A DNA stretch of 61,024 nt from Saccharopolyspora elongata (GTDB lineage: Bacteria > Actinomycetota > Actinomycetes > Mycobacteriales > Pseudonocardiaceae). Shown one piece after another: positions 8,270 to 15,593 of this stretch (its first letter is position 1; each line of letters begins with the position of its first letter). The notes beneath the pieces were generated by a model. That model made no database searches. It saw only the letters and a program-made list of their open reading frames with translations, and was not told where the DNA came from. The stretch spans positions 1-61,024 of the forward strand of contig NZ_SMKW01000058.1 of the NCBI RefSeq assembly GCF_004348985.1, read 5' to 3'. The position numbers were made by a program, and so were the translations under genes.

Positions 8270-8362
8270 CTACCGCGCGCACCGACACCCTGCGGAGGTG
8301 ACGCGGAGCAGGTCGACGTGGAGGCGCTGCACGAGCAGCCGCCACTGATCACCGGGCGTCAT
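8270..8362 (-). CDS. Cysteine-responsive leader peptide
   Basis: A 30-codon ORF whose C-terminal half reads RLHVDLLRVTSAGCRCAR. This matches the pattern (R/L)HVDLxRxxSAxC of the putative leader peptides found upstream of sulfur-assimilation genes in actinomycetes, where ribosome stalling at Cys codons adjusts expression downstream. Two Cys codons lie four and two codons before the terminal Arg codon. No strong ribosome-binding site precedes the ATG; an in-frame GTG at codon 11 is an alternative start. The 118-bp gap to the exporter start is GC-rich and could hold alternative hairpins. It is too short for usual gene callers, but I consider it real because of the motif and position. Confidence 0.7.
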   Translation of the reverse strand: MTPGDQWRLLVQRLHVDLLRVTSAGCRCAR

Positions 8363-8580
8363 GCGGGACAGTGAAACAGATCCCGCGATCGAGCGGCACT
8401 GCTCTCAAACTGCGGGAAGGTTGCGGCGCGGTTTCGCGCTTCGTGTGCCGAAGGCCACTTTCGGGGCCGATTGATCTTGTCGATCGGGTGATCGCGGCAG
8501 TTCAGGTGCCGGCGCGGCACGGTGTCCTTTGTGGACTCGGTGGGGCGGGTGCCGGGGTGGTGTTGCGGTCAGCCGGGCAT

Positions 8581-8629
8581 GATCGTTTCATTCTGGACCA
8601 GCGGAAACGATCGGCGTCTTGATCGTTTC
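8581..8629. repeat. Three copies of GATCGTTTC in 49 bp
   Basis: GATCGTTTC occurs at 8581-8589 and 8621-8629 on the plus strand and inverted (GAAACGATC) at 8604-8612. The first two can form a 9-bp hairpin. They lie in the 549-bp gene-free stretch between the leader peptide (8363) and the M23 peptidase (8912). I see no other gene there. The cluster resembles a multi-site operator, about 280-330 bases ahead of the peptidase. Confidence 0.45.
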
Positions 8630-8911
8630 GAGTGGAGCGCCCGGCGGACTCGGCCGAACTGGTGATCTCCGGGTCGGCCGTTATCGGATGGTCATCTTCA
8701 TGAACCACTCAGAGTTACTGATCGGGTGGGGTTAGTGCCGGTATTTACCGCCAAAAGGGTCAACGGTTGCGCCTCTTGATAACCCTCAGCTACGTTCGCG
8801 GCTCGTACGTCACGGTTCGGTCACAGGGCATGCCTCATCCCCCGAAGAGGCGGCCACCCCGCAATCCCCCGGCGGGGCAGCGACCGGATCCCCCCGAGAC
8901 GGAAGGTGAAG

Positions 8912-9676
8912 ATGGGCAAGCACCGCAAGGAGGACGGCCATCCCCCGAAGGCCGCCCTCCCGGTTCGCAACAAGGTCGTCGCGGCCGTCGTCGCCGGCGG
9001 TGCCTTCGCCGCGGTGGGGCAGCCGCTGGCCGCCAACGCCGATTCCGAGGTCGACCAACCCGTGCAGCGGCTCGTCGGTTCGAAGAACCTGAGCCTCGCG
9101 GTCACCGGGACCACCGAGAGCCCCGCCGCGGTCCGGCTGCTCGCCGCCGAGTCCCCGATCGACTCGGCCGAGGAGGGCGAGAAGATCGACAAGAGCGAGG
9201 CGATCGAGCAGGAGCGCGAGGCCGCCCGCGCGGAGGCCGAGCGGGTCGCCGCCGAGGCCAAGCGAGCCGAGGAGGAGCGGCAGCGGAAGGCGCGCAGCTT
9301 CGTCAAGCCGGCCGAAGGCACCTTCACCTCCGGCTTCGGCGCCCGCTGGGGCACCAGCCACCGGGGCATCGACATCGCCAACAGCATCGGCACCCCGATC
9401 CGCTCGGTGGCCGCGGGCAAGGTCATCGAGGCCGGCCCGGCCAGCGGCTTCGGCCAGTGGATCCGGGTGCAGCACAACGACGGCACGATCACCGTCTACG
9501 GGCACATCAACACCATCGACGTCAGCGTCGGCGAGCAGGTCGATGCCGGTGACAAGATCGCCACGATGGGCAACCGCGGCCAGTCCACCGGCCCGCACCT
9601 GCACTTCGAGGTCCACGAGGACGGCACCAAGATCAACCCGCTGCCCTGGCTCAAAGAGCGCGGCATCTCGCTGTAA
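8912..9676 (+). CDS. M23 family LytM-type metallopeptidase
   Basis: A secreted peptidoglycan endopeptidase of 254 residues. A positively charged start is followed by a hydrophobic segment (about 20-42) ending AANADS, which looks like a signal peptide. Residues 85-128 are Lys/Glu/Ala-rich and should form a coiled coil. The peptidase domain holds the zinc ligands His150 and Asp154 in HRGID, His198 in YGHI, and His229/His231 in HLHF. The ATG at 8912 is chosen over an in-frame GTG 6 bases earlier because GGAAGG is optimally spaced. A strong terminator follows at 9691. Its role is likely cell-wall remodelling during growth or division. Confidence 0.88.
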   Translation: MGKHRKEDGHPPKAALPVRNKVVAAVVAGGAFAAVGQPLAANADSEVDQPVQRLVGSKNLSLAVTGTTESPAAVRLLAAESPIDSAEEGEKIDKSEAIEQEREAARAEAERVAAEAKRAEEERQRKARSFVKPAEGTFTSGFGARWGTSHRGIDIANSIGTPIRSVAAGKVIEAGPASGFGQWIRVQHNDGTITVYGHINTIDVSVGEQVDAGDKIATMGNRGQSTGPHLHFEVHEDGTKINPLPWLKERGISL

Positions 9677-9690
9677 AGCGACCCTGAGCA

Positions 9691-9733
9691 GCCGCCCGGG
9701 ACCCGAATCCCCCGACGGGTCCCGGGCGGCTTT
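9691..9733. terminator. Strong hairpin terminator after the M23 gene
   Basis: A perfect 15-bp stem (9691-9705 with 9716-9730, starting GCCGCCCGGGACCCG) with a 10-base loop followed by TTT. It sits between the convergent M23 and sigma-factor genes, so it probably serves the plus-strand gene and may work both ways. Confidence 0.85.
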
Positions 9734-9750
9734 CCCATTTCCGGGCCCGG

Positions 9751-10569
9751 CTACTGCTCGGCGGCGGTTTCGGCCGGTTGGTCTTCCTCCAGGCGTTGCC
9801 GGAGGAAGCCGAGCGTTCGCGCCAGCAGGCGGGAGACGTGCATCTGCGAGATGCCGATCTGCTCGGCGATCTGCGTCTGGGTCATGCCGCGGAAGAAGCG
9901 CATCACCAGGATGCGGCGCTCCCGGTCCGGTAGGTCCTGCAGGAGCGGCCGGACCATCTCGCGGTTCTCCACCTCGGCCAGTTCGGCGTCGTCGGAGCCG
10001 ATGGCGTCGCCGAGCGGGATCTCGTCGGTGTCGGTCAGCAGCTCGTCGAGCGAGGCGCTGCGGTAGGCGTTGCCCGCCTCCAGGCCGCGGTAGACGTCGT
10101 CGGTGCCGATCCCGAGGTGCTTCGCCAGCTCGCTCGGCGTCGGCGCGCGGCCCAGCTCCTGCGACAGCCGGGCGATCGCCGCCGACACCGACAGGTGCAG
10201 CTCCTGCAGCCGGCGCGGCATCCGCACCGCCCAGCCGGTGTCCCGGAAGTGCCTGCGCACCTCGCCCATGATCGTCGGCACCGCGTAGGACAGGAAGTCC
10301 ACGCCGCGCTCCGGGTCGAAGCGGTCCACCGCGTTGATCAGTCCCAGCGTGGCTACCTGGGTGAGGTCCTCCTGCGACTCGCCGCGATGACTGAAGCGGC
10401 GGGCGATGTGCTCGGCCACCGGCAGGTGCTCGGTCACCAGCGTTTCGCGGAGCGCGCTACGGCGCGGGTCCTCCTTGTCCAGCTTCGCGAGCTCGCGGAA
10501 CAGCGGCGCCAGCCGGTCGTAGCGCTCGTTGCGCGAGTGTGCCGTCGGCTTGGAGTCCGCTCGTTTCAC
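9751..10569 (-). CDS. SigB/SigF/SigG-family RNA polymerase sigma factor
   Basis: A 272-residue sigma-70 group 3 factor. Region 2 is seen in EDLTQVATLGLINAVDRFD and the following FLSYAVPTIMGEVRRHFRD, region 3 in GRAPTPSELAKHLG, and region 4 in the helix-turn-helix MTQTQIAEQIGISQMHVSR. It lacks region 1.1, as SigF/SigB types do. The GTG start overlaps the stop of the upstream anti-sigma gene (GTGA), so the two are coupled, the usual partner-switch layout. It would direct stress or developmental genes when released from the anti-sigma factor. A promoter of its own recognition type precedes the operon. Confidence 0.9.
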   Translation of the reverse strand: MKRADSKPTAHSRNERYDRLAPLFRELAKLDKEDPRRSALRETLVTEHLPVAEHIARRFSHRGESQEDLTQVATLGLINAVDRFDPERGVDFLSYAVPTIMGEVRRHFRDTGWAVRMPRRLQELHLSVSAAIARLSQELGRAPTPSELAKHLGIGTDDVYRGLEAGNAYRSASLDELLTDTDEIPLGDAIGSDDAELAEVENREMVRPLLQDLPDRERRILVMRFFRGMTQTQIAEQIGISQMHVSRLLARTLGFLRQRLEEDQPAETAAEQ

Positions 10570-11006
10570 ACGTGGGCCGTCCGTCCCTTGGTCAACTCGA
10601 TCCGCACCAGGTGGCTGCCGTTGGCAGCCGGATCCGACTCGACCGAGGTTGACACAACGTCGGCCAACGCGCTCAGCACGCGCCAGCTGAAGGTGTCCTT
10701 GCGGGGCCCGAACGCATCGTCGCTGATGACCTCGGCGGTGACCGACAGCCGGTCGCCGGCGAGGCGGAACCGGCAGACGAGGGTCGCGGCCGGGGCGGCC
10801 AGCCGGACCAGCGACGAGCACGCTTCGTCCACGGCCAACCGCAGGTCGGCGATGGTGTCGACGTCGTAGTCGGCGCGCATCGCGAGATCACCGACGACGG
10901 CCCGCATGACCGCCAGCTGGGCGGGCTCGGCCGCGATGCGGACCTCGACCAGATTCGCCGCGGCTATCTCCGGCTCGACGTGCGCGAGCTCGCGTTCCAC
11001 GCTCAT
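10566..11006 (-). CDS. RsbW-like anti-sigma factor (HATPase_c)
   Basis: A 146-residue serine kinase/anti-sigma factor of the RsbW/SpoIIAB type that would sequester the sigma factor encoded downstream. The GHKL ATP-binding fold is visible from the N-box helix LRLAVDEACSSLVRLA, with Glu and Ser in place of the usual Glu-Asn pair, and the strand pattern after it. I start it at the ATG of MSVERELAHV, which has a GAGGTGG upstream; earlier starts are possible. No anti-anti-sigma (STAS) gene is adjacent, so its antagonist must be encoded elsewhere. Confidence 0.8.
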   Translation of the reverse strand: MSVERELAHVEPEIAAANLVEVRIAAEPAQLAVMRAVVGDLAMRADYDVDTIADLRLAVDEACSSLVRLAAPAATLVCRFRLAGDRLSVTAEVISDDAFGPRKDTFSWRVLSALADVVSTSVESDPAANGSHLVRIELTKGRTAHV

Positions 11007-11060
11007 CCCGGGCCACCTCGTCTCGGTCGGTGCGGCGCACACCTCACTCACAGTCACCTG

Positions 11061-11086
11061 GTACCCGAGGCCCGGACCGAACAAAC
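11061..11086 (-). promoter_or_regulatory. SigB/SigF-type promoter of the anti-sigma/sigma operon
   Basis: Reading on the minus strand, GTTT is followed after exactly 16 bases by GGGTAC, which fits the group 3 sigma consensus GNNT(T)-N14-17-GGGTAY. It lies about 55 bases upstream of the anti-sigma start, so the operon is probably autoregulated by its own sigma factor. Confidence 0.6.
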
Positions 11087-11100
11087 GGACGGCCCGCCGG

Positions 11101-11727
11101 TTACACCAGGGTGGTCCAGTAGTCCCAGAACCGCTGCAGGATCAGGACCACGATGACCAGATACCACACCGCGAGCACCACGCTGTGGAACCGGCGCAGC
11201 GCCGCGCCGATGGATTTGCCGCCGAAGTTGCCCGCCTCGAGGTTGTGCAGCGTCGTGTACCAGAACAGCGGGATGGTCACGACCCACACGACCATGCAGT
11301 ACGGGCACAGCGCGCCGATCTCGTAGAGGCTCTGCACCACCAGCCAGTGGATGAAGCCGAGCGCCAGCGTGGTGCCGAGCTGCATGCCCAGCCAGAACCA
11401 GCGCGGCGGCCGGAACCCGGCCAGCACCGCGACCCCGGCGGTGACCACCACCGGGAACGACGCCACCCCGATCAGCGGGTTCGGGAAGCCGAGCACCGCC
11501 GCCTGGGCGCTGTCCATCACCGAACCGCACGAGATGATCGGGTTGATGCTGCAGGTCGGCACGTAGCCGGGGTTCGCCAGCTTCTGCAGCTTCTCCAGGA
11601 TCAGCGCGAACGATCCTACGAAGCCGGTGAGGCCGCCCACGACGTACAGCCAGCCCAGGCCGCTCGGCGCGCCGCCAGGCTGCGATCGCTCGGCGGGGGC
11701 CGGCGCGACGGCGTGGGCGGTGGTCAC
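11101..11727 (-). CDS. Vitamin K epoxide reductase (VKOR) family protein
   Basis: A 208-residue inner-membrane protein with four or five hydrophobic segments. It carries the loop cysteine pair Cys59/Cys67 and the redox motif CPYC (Cys141, Cys144) of bacterial VKOR, which takes electrons from a DsbA-like oxidase and passes them to menaquinone. It starts with GTG overlapping the stop of the DsbA-like gene (GTGA), so the two are coupled. It is thus the likely partner for reoxidation of that protein in disulfide bond formation outside the membrane. The C-terminal tail ends FWDYWTTLV. Confidence 0.88.
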   Translation of the reverse strand: MTTAHAVAPAPAERSQPGGAPSGLGWLYVVGGLTGFVGSFALILEKLQKLANPGYVPTCSINPIISCGSVMDSAQAAVLGFPNPLIGVASFPVVVTAGVAVLAGFRPPRWFWLGMQLGTTLALGFIHWLVVQSLYEIGALCPYCMVVWVVTIPLFWYTTLHNLEAGNFGGKSIGAALRRFHSVVLAVWYLVIVVLILQRFWDYWTTLV

Positions 11728-12470
11728 TTCGCGAGCTCCTTGTCGACCTCGCCGCGGAAGGCGTCGTTGAGCTGCTGGAAGGTCTGGACGTCGCCCGCGT
11801 CGAACTCCTTGCCGTTGATGAAGATCGTCGGCGTGCCCTGCACCCCGGCCTTCTCGCCGTCGGCGACGTCGGCGTCGATCTTGGCGTTGACCTGCGGCGA
11901 GTTCATGTCCTGGTGGAACTTGTTCAGGTCGAGGCCGAGCTGCTGGGCGTACTGGTCGAACAGCCCGCGCGCCTTGGCCTCGTCGGTGCTGATGTTCTGG
12001 CCGTCGGCCGCCACCGCCCACGCGTCGTAGTTGTCGTAGAGGGCGTGGTACATCTCCTTGTACTTGCCCTGCACCCCCGCGGCCTCGGCGGCCTGCGCGG
12101 CCGGCCTCGCCAGCGGGTGCATGCCGAGCGGGAAGTTGCGGGCGATGAAGGTGATCTTGCCCGCGTAGTCCTTCTCGACCTGCTTGGTCAGCCCCGAGTA
12201 GTACGAGCGGCAGCCCGGGCACTGGTAGTCGAGGAACTCGACCACGGTGACCTTGTTGTCCGGCGCGGAGGTCAGCACGTTGCTGTCGGGCTTGCGCAGG
12301 ATCTCGGCCGCCACCGCGGGACCGCTGGACGCGTTGTCCTCCGAACCGCCGCGGCTGAACAGCAGCACGCCTCCGATCACCACGACGGCGACGACTACCA
12401 CCACGATGGTGAGGATGACGTTCGTGGACAGCCCGCTCTTCGCGGTCACGGGATTCTTGTTCTTCGACAT
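11724..12470 (-). CDS. DsbA-like thiol:disulfide oxidoreductase, membrane-anchored
   Basis: A 248-residue protein with an N-terminal transmembrane anchor (about 17-38) and an exported thioredoxin-fold domain. The active site CPGC is at residues 84-87 after VVEFLDYQ, and the cis-proline loop is GVQGTPTIFI near residue 213. It matches thioredoxin_4/DsbA-like oxidases of actinobacteria, which introduce disulfides into secreted proteins. It is the first gene of a two-gene operon with VKOR. The ATG start follows a GGTGAAAAG-type leader. Substrates are unknown. Confidence 0.88.
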   Translation of the reverse strand: MSKNKNPVTAKSGLSTNVILTIVVVVVAVVVIGGVLLFSRGGSEDNASSGPAVAAEILRKPDSNVLTSAPDNKVTVVEFLDYQCPGCRSYYSGLTKQVEKDYAGKITFIARNFPLGMHPLARPAAQAAEAAGVQGKYKEMYHALYDNYDAWAVAADGQNISTDEAKARGLFDQYAQQLGLDLNKFHQDMNSPQVNAKIDADVADGEKAGVQGTPTIFINGKEFDAGDVQTFQQLNDAFRGEVDKELAK

Positions 12471-12648
12471 CTCGTGCTTTTCACCTTCGGCGGTCGGGCC
12501 CGCTGGTATTGCGGGTGAGGACGGCGCGTCCAGTTTCGCGCATTAACCCGATTGGGAACTCTCGCGGGGTCCAACTCACAGGTCGTTCACAGCTGCCTCT
12601 CAGCCGAACCGGTTTGCGCCGACGAATTCGGCGGGTATTCCGCAAACG

Positions 12649-13644
12649 ATGAACGACCCACTGCGCCTCCTGGACGATGCCGAACGCGGCCTGCTGAGGT
12701 CCTGGCCCGGCGGGACCTGGCACGAGCCGACTCTGGCGACCCTGACCCACCACCGGTTCTCCGATCCGGACTGGATCTTCGAGCGCAAGCTCGACGGGGC
12801 GCGGGTGATCGCCGGATGCGACGGCGACCGGCCGGTGCTGTGGTCGCGCAACCACAAGCGCGTCGACGCCTCCTACCCGGAGATCATCGACGCGCTCACC
12901 GCGCAGGGCGCCGACCGGTTCGTGCTGGACGGCGAGATGGTCGCCTTCGAGGGCGACCGGACGAGCTTCGCGCGGCTGCAGAAGCGCCTCAACCTCACCG
13001 ATCCGCGGGCGGCCCGCCGCACCGGCGTCGCGGTCCACTACTACGTGTTCGACCTGATCGCCTTCGGCGGCATCGACCTGACGAGGCTGTCGCTGCGCTC
13101 CCGGAAGCGGCTGCTGCGCGAGTGCTTCGACTTCGCCGACCCGTTGCGGTTCAGCGCGCACCGCGCGGGCGACGGCGAGGCGTTCTTCCGCGAAGCGTGC
13201 CGCCGCGGCTGGGAGGGCCTGATCGCCAAGCGCGCCGACCGGTCCTACCACGGCGGGCGCAGCCGCGACTGGCTGAAGTTCAAGTGCGTCGCCGACCAGG
13301 AATTCGTCATCGGCGGCTACACCGACCCCAAGGGATCCCGGTTCGGTTTCGGAGCGTTGCTGGTCGGCTACTACCAGGAATCGCGGCTGCGCTACGCGGG
13401 CAAGGTCGGCACCGGCTACGACGAGCGGACACTGCGGGACCTGCGCGGCAGGCTGGACGAACTGGCCCGCGAGCGCTCGCCGTTCGTCGACCCGGTGGCC
13501 GAGCCCGGCGCGCACTGGGTGGCGCCGGAGCTGGTCGCGCAGGTCGGGTTCACCGAGTGGACCGGCGACGGGAAGCTGCGGCACCCGCGCTTTTCGGGGC
13601 TGCGCAACGACAAGCGCCCGCGGGACGTGGTCCGGGAGACCTAG
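12649..13644 (+). CDS. Stand-alone ATP-dependent DNA ligase (LigD ligase-domain type)
   Basis: A 331-residue nucleotidyltransferase/OB-fold enzyme that seals DNA nicks. Motif I is ERKLDGAR with the AMP-accepting Lys47; motif III is FVLDGEMVAF, motif IV WEGLIAKR and motif V DWLKFKC, followed by an OB domain with GGYTDPKG and the terminal WTGDGKLRHPRF. It corresponds to the ligase module of LigD without polymerase or nuclease modules. No Ku gene is adjacent, so a role in end joining or base repair with partners elsewhere is inferred. It ends at a CTAG shared with the convergent small gene. Confidence 0.85.
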   Translation: MNDPLRLLDDAERGLLRSWPGGTWHEPTLATLTHHRFSDPDWIFERKLDGARVIAGCDGDRPVLWSRNHKRVDASYPEIIDALTAQGADRFVLDGEMVAFEGDRTSFARLQKRLNLTDPRAARRTGVAVHYYVFDLIAFGGIDLTRLSLRSRKRLLRECFDFADPLRFSAHRAGDGEAFFREACRRGWEGLIAKRADRSYHGGRSRDWLKFKCVADQEFVIGGYTDPKGSRFGFGALLVGYYQESRLRYAGKVGTGYDERTLRDLRGRLDELARERSPFVDPVAEPGAHWVAPELVAQVGFTEWTGDGKLRHPRFSGLRNDKRPRDVVRET

Positions 13645-13790
13645 TGGTCCAGGACGATCGTGGCCTGGTTCGCCGCCGGATTTACCTGTGTTTCCGATTG
13701 CGGGGGGCTCCACGTAGCGAGCAGAACGGTCGTCACGACCATCATCACCGTTCCGACAACCGACACGATTGTGCGGCTGTTGCTCTGCAT
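13641..13790 (-). CDS. Small membrane protein, unknown
   Basis: A 49-residue ORF with one hydrophobic segment (about 7-26, IVSVVGTVMMVVTTVLLATW) and a short polar tail. I do not recognise a family. It is convergent with the ligase gene, sharing a CTAG in which both stop codons lie. The start at MQSNSRT is chosen because it places the hydrophobic segment at the N-terminus as expected for a signal anchor. Evidence is limited to this composition, so it may not be a gene. Confidence 0.4.
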   Translation of the reverse strand: MQSNSRTIVSVVGTVMMVVTTVLLATWSPPQSETQVNPAANQATIVLDH

Positions 13791-13891
13791 GGCTGGTGCC
13801 CCCGGATTCTCGCGTAGGAACAGAAAAGGCGATTGCGGCGAACGCCACGTTTGGCGTCTCACCTGGGGTGTCGCCACGAGGGGGTTTAACG

Positions 13892-14626
13892 TTAGCGACC
13901 TTCGCCATGTTCCAGGTGTGATGCGGAACTCCCTGGTGGGGGTGGGTTTTCGGGAGCCTCGGACCACAAGCCCAGTTGCTGCAGGTGATGGATCAGTAAC
14001 TGTCCGGTATGGGTGATGTGCTGGTGCATCGCGGCGCGGGCGCCTGCGGGGTCCCGGTGGCGCAGCGTGGTGAGCAGGTTCTGGTGGTCGGCCACCGCGA
14101 TCTCCCGCCAGCCCGGCACGTCGGCGGTGGTGTTGCGCGGCGTGTAGCGCACCGCGATGCCGAGGAACCAGGCCAGCTTCGGCGACTCGGCGGCCCGGCA
14201 GATCACGGCGTGGAAGCGGGCCACCGGATCGCCCATGTCGAGCAGTGCGAACTGGCTCGCCATCTGGATTTCCTCCAGCAGGGCACCGAGTTCGGCGAGC
14301 CGCTCGGCGTCGATCTGGCGCGCGGCGCGGGCCGCGAGCTCGCCCGCGATGGTGGCCTGCAGCCGGTGCGCGTCCTCGAAGTCCTGCCTGCTCAGCGGCG
14401 CCACCGTGAACCCGCGGCGCGGTTCGAGGTCGACGAAGCCCTCGCCGCGCAGGGCCAGCAGCGCCTCCCGGACCGGTGTGACGCTGACGCCGAGCTGTTC
14501 GGCGAGCCGCTCCAGGTGCAGGTGATCGCCCTGCCGCAGCCGGCCCGTCATGATCCCTTCCCGCAGCCGGCCGGCCAGCTCGTCGGGAAGCCGGGGGGAG
14601 CGTGCGCGCATCGCAGCCTCGATCAC
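13892..14626 (-). CDS. GntR/FadR-type transcriptional regulator (FCD domain)
   Basis: A 244-residue regulator. The N-terminal winged helix holds GDHLHLERLAEQLGVSVTPVREALLAL and the wing EGFVDLEPRRGFTVAPLS; the C-terminal all-helical FCD domain has the metal/ligand residues in FHAVICRAAE and HQNLLTTLRHRD and the HQHI segment. FCD regulators respond to small carboxylates or acyl derivatives. It is divergent from the TesB thioesterase gene, with an inverted repeat between them, so it may control itself and the thioesterase. An alternative ATG lies 5 codons downstream. Confidence 0.88.
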   Translation of the reverse strand: MIEAAMRARSPRLPDELAGRLREGIMTGRLRQGDHLHLERLAEQLGVSVTPVREALLALRGEGFVDLEPRRGFTVAPLSRQDFEDAHRLQATIAGELAARAARQIDAERLAELGALLEEIQMASQFALLDMGDPVARFHAVICRAAESPKLAWFLGIAVRYTPRNTTADVPGWREIAVADHQNLLTTLRHRDPAGARAAMHQHITHTGQLLIHHLQQLGLWSEAPENPPPPGSSASHLEHGEGR

Positions 14627-14670
14627 CGCTCGGCCGCCCCTGATCCGCCGGTTGTGTCGCCTGTCACGTG

Positions 14671-14690
14671 CAACTTGATACCACCAGTTG
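14671..14690. promoter_or_regulatory. Candidate GntR operator
   Basis: CAACT and AGTTG flank a 10-base centre containing TGATACCACC, midway between the divergent GntR gene (start 14626) and TesB gene (start 14710). The complementary strand reads TGGTATCA, close to the FadR-subfamily half-site pattern T-GT-AC-A. The location overlaps both promoters. Confidence 0.45.
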
Positions 14691-14709
14691 TGCGTAGTTG
14701 ATTCGGGTC

Positions 14710-15558
14710 ATGGACGTACCCCGCTTGCAGGACCTGCTCGACCTGGCCGAGCCGGACGCCGACCGGTTCCTCGGTCGCACCCAGCCGATGCCGAAGCTCC
14801 GCCTGTTCGGCGGGCTGCTGCTCGCCCAGTCGATCGCCGCGGCGGGGCGCACGGTCGCCGACGACCGGCCGGTGCACTCGATGCACGCGCTGTTCGTCCG
14901 GCCCGCGGACCCGACCGACCTCGTCGAGTACACAGTGGACAGAATCCGGGACGGCGGGGCCACCTCGGCGCGGCGGGTGATCGCCCGCCAGGGCGGGGTC
15001 GAGGTGTTCACCGCGCTGGTCTCCTTCCAGCGCGGCCGCGACGGGGTGCGGCACCAGGCGGAATTCCCGCGGGCCACCGAGCCCGAGGAGCTGCTGCCGC
15101 TGCACGAGCGCTTCGCCGACTCCGACGTGCCGGTCCCGGACTGGTGGCGCAAGCCCCGCGCGATCGAGCTCCGCCACGTCGACGACCCGCCGTACCCGCC
15201 GCCGGTCGAGCCGAGCGACGCCTCCCGGCACCTGGTGTGGATGCGCGCCCCGGAGAAGCTGCCGGACGATCCGCTGCTGCACGCCTGCGCGCTGGCCTAC
15301 GCCTCGGACATGACCTTGCTGGAGCCGGTGTTCCTGCTGCACGGCGTCGACCGGCACGCCAAGGGGCTGCAGCTGGCCAGTCTGGATCACGCGATGTGGT
15401 TCCACGAAGACCTCCGCGCCGACGAGTGGCTGCTCTACGACCAGGACTGCCCGGTTGCGGCGGGCGGTCGGGTGCTTGGACGCGGCAACGTCTTCGACCG
15501 TTCCGGCCGCCACGTGGCGACGGTCGCCCAGGAAGGACTACTGCGAATCGAGCGGTGA
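14710..15558 (+). CDS. tesB: Acyl-CoA thioesterase II
   Basis: A 282-residue double-hotdog thioesterase that hydrolyses acyl-CoA to free acid and CoA. N-terminal signature MPKLRLFGGLLLAQSIAAA and the segment VHSMHALFVRPADP belong to the first hotdog; the C-terminal hotdog has LAYASDMTLLEP, SLDHAMWFHEDLRADEWLLY, with the catalytic Asp, Ser/Thr and Gln positions of TesB in the expected regions. Length matches the family (about 285). The ATG lies only 20 bases after the putative operator, so the transcript may be leaderless. PucR follows 35 bases later. Confidence 0.88.
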   Translation: MDVPRLQDLLDLAEPDADRFLGRTQPMPKLRLFGGLLLAQSIAAAGRTVADDRPVHSMHALFVRPADPTDLVEYTVDRIRDGGATSARRVIARQGGVEVFTALVSFQRGRDGVRHQAEFPRATEPEELLPLHERFADSDVPVPDWWRKPRAIELRHVDDPPYPPPVEPSDASRHLVWMRAPEKLPDDPLLHACALAYASDMTLLEPVFLLHGVDRHAKGLQLASLDHAMWFHEDLRADEWLLYDQDCPVAAGGRVLGRGNVFDRSGRHVATVAQEGLLRIER

Positions 15559-15593
15559 AGTGGGCTGGCAGGTGGCCGGTATCGTTCCTGGGT

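Noticed and set aside
8137..8352. A 71-residue Cys/Ser-rich ORF starting MISGGCSCSAS upstream of the TauE/SafE gene
   Set aside because: It is in the wrong frame relative to the conserved RLHVDLLRVTSAGCRCAR leader and overlaps the exporter start.
8760..8911. A c-di-AMP (ydaO-type) riboswitch before the M23 peptidase
   Set aside because: Such riboswitches often precede wall hydrolase genes in actinobacteria, but I could not find the conserved GGGGGACCCA and GGGGTGAAT-type blocks in the leader.
15555..15593. GTG overlapping the tesB stop as start of the PucR gene
   Set aside because: Possible by coupling, but lacks a ribosome-binding site and adds residues unlike the family; kept only as an alternative.
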